Source: RYN-230 sp963720645 (GTDB lineage: Bacteria > Actinomycetota > Actinomycetes > Streptosporangiales > Streptosporangiaceae). Taken from it: 64,000 nucleotides of DNA. The stretch lies in NCBI GenBank assembly GCA_963720645.1, contig CAVRFX010000013.1, forward strand, positions 310,001 to 374,000, given 5' to 3'. Of this stretch, positions 60,031 to 64,000 are shown one piece after another. A model generated the notes under the pieces. It did no database searches and was not told the DNA's origin. It saw nothing but the letters and a program-made list of their open reading frames with translations. The position numbers and the translations under genes are program-made. The first letter of the stretch is position 1. Every line of letters begins with the position of its first letter.

Positions 60031-61503
60031 GTGAGCGGAGCAACCGGACCGTCGCGGAGCGCGCGGCTGAGGCGGCGGTTCTGGATAGGGCTGGACTACG
60101 CGGCCGCGGCGTTCTGTGCCGTGCTCATTTTCGGGGTGCTGATGTCCCGGGCCGCGGACGGCCCCGGGGTCCTGGGCGGCCTGCTGGGTCCGCGGGGCGC
60201 CCTGCTGGCCGTGCTGGCCCTGGCCCTGTCCGTGCCGGTCGCCCTCCGGCGCCGCATCCCGGTCCGGTCCCTGGTCATTGTGCTGGCCGGCTGCCTGATC
60301 ACCATGATCATCGGTGGCCAGATTACCCGCGGCCCGTTCCTGCCGCTGGCCGTGGTGCTCTACCTGGTCGCGTCGACCTGCCGCCGGGGGATCGCGCTGG
60401 CCGGCCTGGCCGGGTCACTGGGCCTGCTGATCGCGCAGGGCGTGGTGCTGCACTTCGATGGGCTGGGGTCCGGGAACGCGACCGCCGCCGGGCTGGTCCT
60501 GACCATCTTCTGGATGGTCGGCTACCTGGTGCAGCAGCGCCGGACCTACGTCGCGCACCTGCGGGACCGGGCCGCCACCGACGCGGTCACCCGGGAACGG
60601 CTCCGGATCGCCAGGGAACTGCACGACGTCGTGGCGCACAGCATGACGGTGGTCACCGTGCAGGCCGGCTTCGGCGAGTACGTGTTCGACAGCCAGCCCG
60701 CCGAGGCCCGGGCCGCGCTGGGCGCGATCCAGGCGGTGAGCCGCGAGGCGCTGGGCGAGATGCAGCGGATGCTGTGCGTGCTCCGCCAGACCGACGGGGA
60801 CATCGCGGCGGCCGACGCGGGGCTGGCCCAGGACGCTGCCGCCGCGGGAACCGGCACGACCGAGGCCAGCGCCGGCGGGACCGCCGCGGCCGGACCGCCG
60901 GCCGCTGGCCCGGCCGCGGCGGCGGGATCGGCGCCAGGCGGGCCTGGTGCGGCCGCGGACCGGCTCCGGGCCGCTCAGTTCCGCCCCGCCGCTCCGCTGG
61001 CCCCCGCGCCGGGGCTGGCCAACCTGGACCGGCTGGTGGAACGGACCGCCGGCGCCGGGGTGACGGTGACCGTCGAGCGGATCGGCGCGCCGCGCAGCCT
61101 GCCCGCCAGCCTCGACCTGTCCGCCTACCGCATCGTGCAGGAGGCGCTGACCAACGTGGTCAAGCACTCCGGCGCGGACCGCTGCCACGTGGTGCTCGCG
61201 TACGGCTACGACAGCCTGCTCGCCGAGATCACCGATCCCGGGCCGGGCGTGCCGTCCGGGGTGGGCGCACCGGCCGGGAGCGCTGGCCCGGCAGGCCCTC
61301 CGGCCAGGGCCGGTGTCCCGGCCGGGGCCGCCGTCGCGGCCCGGCCGCCCGTCCGGGTGGGCGGCCCGGAACGCGCCGGGCACGGGATCATCGGCATGCG
61401 GGAGCGGGTCAGCCTGTGCGGCGGTGACCTGCATGCACTGCCCCGGCCGGACGGCGGTTTCGTGGTGCGGGCCCGGCTGCCGCTCCCCCCGGGGCGGTCA
61501 TGA
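60031..61503 (+). CDS. NarL-type sensor histidine kinase
   Basis: 490 residues. Five or six N-terminal membrane helices (about 17-38, 48-68, 74-95, 105-120, 130-155) without a large sensor domain. HisKA_3 phospho-acceptor ERLRIARELHDVVAHSMTVV (His in ELHDVVAH). ATPase N-box LTNVVKHSGA, G1 EITDPGPGVP and G2 GHGIIGMRERV. A 50-residue Ala/Gly/Pro stretch sits between G1 and G2 where a short lid is normal, and another between the His box and the ATPase domain. TACCGT ends 6 nt before the GTG (leaderless-type). Overlaps its response regulator (ATGA). Probably senses an envelope stress handled by the adjacent ABC exporter. Confidence 0.92.
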   Translation: MSGATGPSRSARLRRRFWIGLDYAAAAFCAVLIFGVLMSRAADGPGVLGGLLGPRGALLAVLALALSVPVALRRRIPVRSLVIVLAGCLITMIIGGQITRGPFLPLAVVLYLVASTCRRGIALAGLAGSLGLLIAQGVVLHFDGLGSGNATAAGLVLTIFWMVGYLVQQRRTYVAHLRDRAATDAVTRERLRIARELHDVVAHSMTVVTVQAGFGEYVFDSQPAEARAALGAIQAVSREALGEMQRMLCVLRQTDGDIAAADAGLAQDAAAAGTGTTEASAGGTAAAGPPAAGPAAAAGSAPGGPGAAADRLRAAQFRPAAPLAPAPGLANLDRLVERTAGAGVTVTVERIGAPRSLPASLDLSAYRIVQEALTNVVKHSGADRCHVVLAYGYDSLLAEITDPGPGVPSGVGAPAGSAGPAGPPARAGVPAGAAVAARPPVRVGGPERAGHGIIGMRERVSLCGGDLHALPRPDGGFVVRARLPLPPGRS

Positions 61504-62172
61504 CCCTGCGCGTGCTGGTCGCCGACGACCAGGCCCTGGTCCGGGCGGGTTTCCGCGGCATCGTCGCGGCCACGCCCGGGTTCAGCGTGGTCGGCGAGGC
61601 CGGCACCGGCAGTGAGGCGGTCGAGCAGGCCCGCCGCCACCGCCCGGACGTGGTGCTGATGGATGTCCGGATGCCGGTCATGGACGGCATCGAGGCCACC
61701 CGGCAGATCACCCGGTCGGCCGCCACCAGCGACGTGCGGGTGCTCATCCTGACCACGTTCGACCTGGACGAGTACGTGTTCAGCCGCGCTGCGCGCCGGG
61801 GCCAGCGGGTTCCTGCTCAAGAGCATCTCGCCCGGCGAGCTCCTCAACGCGATCCGGGTGATCGCGGCCGGCGACTCGCTGCTCGCCCCGAGCGTGACCC
61901 GCCGCCTGGTCGAGGAGTTCGCCCGCACCCCGCCGCTCACCCCGGCCGTTCCCGCCGACGGGGGTGCCCTGGACGTCATCACCGCCCGGGAGCGCGAGGT
62001 GCTGGCCCTGGTGGCCGGGGGGCTGTCGAACACGGAGATCGCCAAGCGCCTGGACATCACCCCCGCCACCACGAAGACGCACGTGGGGCACCTGCTCACC
62101 AAGCTCGGCGCCCGGGATCGCGTGCACCTGGTCATACTGGCCTACCAGGCGGGCCTGGCCACCCCCGCGTAG
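61500..62172 (+). CDS. NarL/LuxR-family response regulator, one frame break
   Basis: About 224 residues. Receiver domain: VLVADDQALVRAGFRGIV (acidic pair), VVLMDVRMPVMDGIEATRQI (phosphorylated Asp), LTTFDLDEYVFS. The frame then breaks near 61785, where TTCAGCCGCGCTG has one C too many; removing it gives ALRAGASGFLLKSISPGEL, the usual end of the receiver. The HTH follows: ITAREREVLALVAGGLSNTEIAKRLDITPATTKTHVGHLLTKLG. Interval 3n+1 as expected. ATG overlaps the kinase stop, so the two are translationally coupled. Confidence 0.92.
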
Positions 62173-62178
62173 GAGACC

Positions 62179-63218
62179 ATGACCAGCAGGCAGACAGCAG
62201 TCCCGGCGCGGGAGCCTGCCCCGGACAGCAGGGCGCGGGAGCCTGCCCCGGACAGCGCGCGCCAGCCCGCCCCCGACGACAGGCCGCGCGAGCCCGTCCC
62301 TGGCCGGCCGGGCGTCCCTCCCCCCGGCGCACCGGGTGAGCCGGCTCTGGGTGGCGCGCTGGACGGGCCCGCCCTGGCCCGGCTGCTGCTGATCGCGCTG
62401 CTGATCGCCGCCGTCCTGGTCGGCCTGCGAGGTGGTATCGCGCTGCACGGCTGGCGCGGCCCGTACCACCGGGACGGGATCGCGATCGGGATCGGGCTGG
62501 AGGCCGTCCTGGCCAGCCTGCTCCTCGCGCTGCTCATCCGGGGCCGCCAGCCCAGCGACGACTTCCGGGTCCTGCGGCTGCGTCGCGCGCTTCGTGCCGC
62601 GCTGCTGGCCGCGCTGGTCGCGGGCATCCCCGCGGTCCTGCTGCTGGCCAAGCCGCTGCACCATCCGCAGCCGCCGCCGGAGATACCACCGCAGCCGCAC
62701 CCGAGCGCGTCGCCTGAGGTAACCGGGGTCTCGCACCCGGGGTCCTCGTTCCGGCTGCCGCTCGCTGACGTCCTCTATGCACTGCTGATCCTGGTTCTCA
62801 TCGGCGGGATCGTGGCGTGTGTCGTGCTGCTGCGGCGGCGCCGGCCCGGCCACGAGGTCCTGCCGCCCGATGAGGCATCGCTGGCTGAGAGCCAGCGGGG
62901 CGATCTGCAGGAGGCGGTCAGCTCCGGCCGCGCGCGCTGGCTGAGCTGGACGACGCCCGGGCCGCGATCATCGCCTGCTATGTGGCCATGGAACGGAGCC
63001 TGGCCGCGGCGGGCGCGGACCACGAGGCCGCGGACACGCCGGATGAGTTCCTGGCCCGGGCGGCCGGGGCGGGACTGGTCCGCGGCACGGCAGCCGGGAG
63101 GCTGACCGGCTTGTTCTACGAGGCCCGCTTCTCCGGGCATGAGCTGACCGCGGCCCAGCGCGACGCGGCCCGTGACGCGCTGGACCAGCTCGCCGCCGAC
63201 CTGCGAGGCTCGCCGTGA
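62179..63218 (+). CDS. DUF4129 membrane protein, one frame break
   Basis: About 346 residues. A disordered Pro/Arg/Asp leader with 27-bp repeats (AREPAPDS-type), three or four membrane helices (for example ARLLLIALLIAAVLVGL, LEAVLASLLLALLI, DVLYALLILVLIGGIVACVVLL), and, in another frame after about 62935, the DUF4129 domain: AAIIACYVAMERSLAAAGADHEAADTPDEFLARAAGAGLV. DUF4129 proteins usually sit with transglutaminase-like, DUF58 and MoxR genes, and here membrane and MoxR genes follow at once. Interval 3n+2. Role unknown, often envelope-associated. Confidence 0.84.
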
Positions 63219-63859
63219 CCGGCCCGGCATCACCCAGCTCCGCGCCCTCCGGCCGGGCGTCATCCAGCCCGGCGCGCCCCGGCCCCGCCGCGGCCCGGCC
63301 TGGCGCGGGCCCGGGCGGACTCTGGCGGCGGGCGCTGCCGGAGATCGTGATCGCTGCGGCCGCCGTGGCCGCGACCGCGGCGGCTGGGTACGCGGTGGCC
63401 GGTCCGGGCGGCTTCGCGGCGGTCGCGGTGGCGGCCGGGGTGATCAGCCTGCTCGTGCTGCGCAGCCTGGTCCGCCCGCCGTCGCTGGGGTCCTCCCCGG
63501 AGGACGTGAGCGGCCCCGACCCGGCGGTGCCCGCGCCGGTGCTGTCGTCGTTCTCGCGCCAGTGGCGGCGGCGGTCCCGGCTGGCCGACGCCCAGGCTTC
63601 GATGACCGCCTACGAGGCAGGCCTGCGCCCCCAGCTGGAGCACCTGCTCGCCTCGCGGCTCGCCGAGCGGCACGGGATCAGCCTGTACGACGACCCGGAC
63701 GCCGCGCGGCAGGTGTTTGCCGGGGGCGGTCCCGGTTACGGCAGCCTCTGGCCGTGGATCGACCCGGCCCGGCCCGCCCCGCCGGACCCGCCCGGTGAGC
63801 AGCCGGGCATCCCGTACCGCGTCCTGGCCCGCCTCATCGACCGACTGGAGCAGCTGTGA
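63215..63859 (+). CDS. Membrane protein in the MoxR/DUF4129 cluster
   Basis: 214 residues. Ser/Pro/Ala-rich N-terminus, then two membrane helices (PEIVIAAAAVAATAAAGYAVAG and FAAVAVAAGVISLLVL), then a cytoplasmic domain: SSFSRQWRRRSRLADAQASMTAYEAGLRPQLEHLLASRLAERHG, with basic residues and a predicted long helix, and a C-terminal RVLARLIDRLEQL. GTG start overlaps the DUF4129 stop, and its own stop overlaps the next GTG. This position in DUF4129-MoxR-DUF58 clusters is commonly held by a membrane protein of unknown function. Confidence 0.8.
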   Translation: MTGPASPSSAPSGRASSSPARPGPAAARPGAGPGGLWRRALPEIVIAAAAVAATAAAGYAVAGPGGFAAVAVAAGVISLLVLRSLVRPPSLGSSPEDVSGPDPAVPAPVLSSFSRQWRRRSRLADAQASMTAYEAGLRPQLEHLLASRLAERHGISLYDDPDAARQVFAGGGPGYGSLWPWIDPARPAPPDPPGEQPGIPYRVLARLIDRLEQL

Positions 63860-64000
63860 CGGACAAGAGCATGACCCCCGACGAGACCGCGCGCCGGTCC
63901 GCGCAGGTGCTCGGCGAGGTGCAGCGGGCGGTCGTGGGGCACCAGCGGGCCCTGGAGCTGGTGCTGATCGGGATCCTGGCCGGCGGCCACATCCTGCTGG
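63856..64000 (+). CDS. MoxR-type AAA+ ATPase, 5' end only
   Basis: The first 48 codons: TDKSMTPDETARRSAQVLGEVQRAVVGHQRALELVLIGILAGGHILL, typical of the MoxR helix and VVGQ-type motif just before Walker A. GTG overlaps the preceding stop (GTGA). A DUF58/VWA partner is expected beyond the window edge. This is a different MoxR branch from the gene at 26.3 kb. Confidence 0.88.
   Translation, partial: MTDKSMTPDETARRSAQVLGEVQRAVVGHQRALELVLIGILAGGHILL

Overview
This is a 64-kb piece of a very GC-rich (low-to-mid 70s percent by eye) actinobacterial chromosome. The pointers are actinobacterial marker families (DUF3093, DUF3710, DUF4235, DUF1707), F420-type oxidoreductases, many GTG starts, several genes with a TAnnnT box 6-7 nt before the start codon (leaderless-type promoters), and the TRAM methyltransferase / trkA-trkA / DUF3710 / dut neighbourhood. 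I see no rRNA, tRNA, IS element or CRISPR. No species can be named.

Layout. 1-6.7 kb: a minus-strand xylose block (MFS permease, xylB, xylA) and aconitase with two near-palindromic operators upstream. 6.9-18.7 kb: mixed housekeeping and unknown genes (cupin, selA, a 3-hydroxyisobutyrate dehydrogenase-type reductase, secreted proteins, TrpB2, TMEM175 channel, a PPOX oxidoreductase, an unusual lysyl-tRNA synthetase, a phosphodiesterase). 18.8-28.6 kb: one long plus-strand unit, a LigD-type polymerase followed by three tandem paralogues of an unrecognised family, another unknown protein, a MoxR AAA+ ATPase and a VWA protein with a degenerate metallopeptidase motif. This is the best candidate for an undescribed system. 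28.6-34.7 kb: CopD, an unknown protein, a gutted GH2 beta-galactosidase, YceI, GNAT and an LLM oxidoreductase. 35-43.8 kb: conserved actinobacterial core genes. 44-50.7 kb: a five-gene minus-strand organosulfur operon (three SsuD-like monooxygenases, an SfnB/DszC-like flavoprotein, a persulfide dioxygenase-rhodanese) with a cupin next to it. 50.7-53.6 kb: a divergent pair, an HTH-fused citrate synthase and a homocitrate/Re-citrate synthase-like enzyme, sharing an AT-rich palindromic operator. 54-64 kb: a DNA-repair glycosylase, an MBL hydrolase, an AT-richer VOC gene, a HicB remnant, a four-gene ABC exporter operon, a two-component system, and the start of a DUF4129 / MoxR cluster that runs off the window.

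Two features run through the window. First, about 20 reading-frame breaks interrupt otherwise well-conserved genes, including aconitase. In the cases I could reconstruct, a single extra or missing G/C (or one base in a short run) restores the family sequence, so most are probably assembly indels rather than pseudogenes. They are annotated as single genes with the break stated. Second, short in-frame minisatellites, mostly 15-bp units encoding Pro/Gly/Ala pentapeptides, are inserted in or next to several unrelated genes, and two families of about 55-bp palindromes are each present twice between genes.
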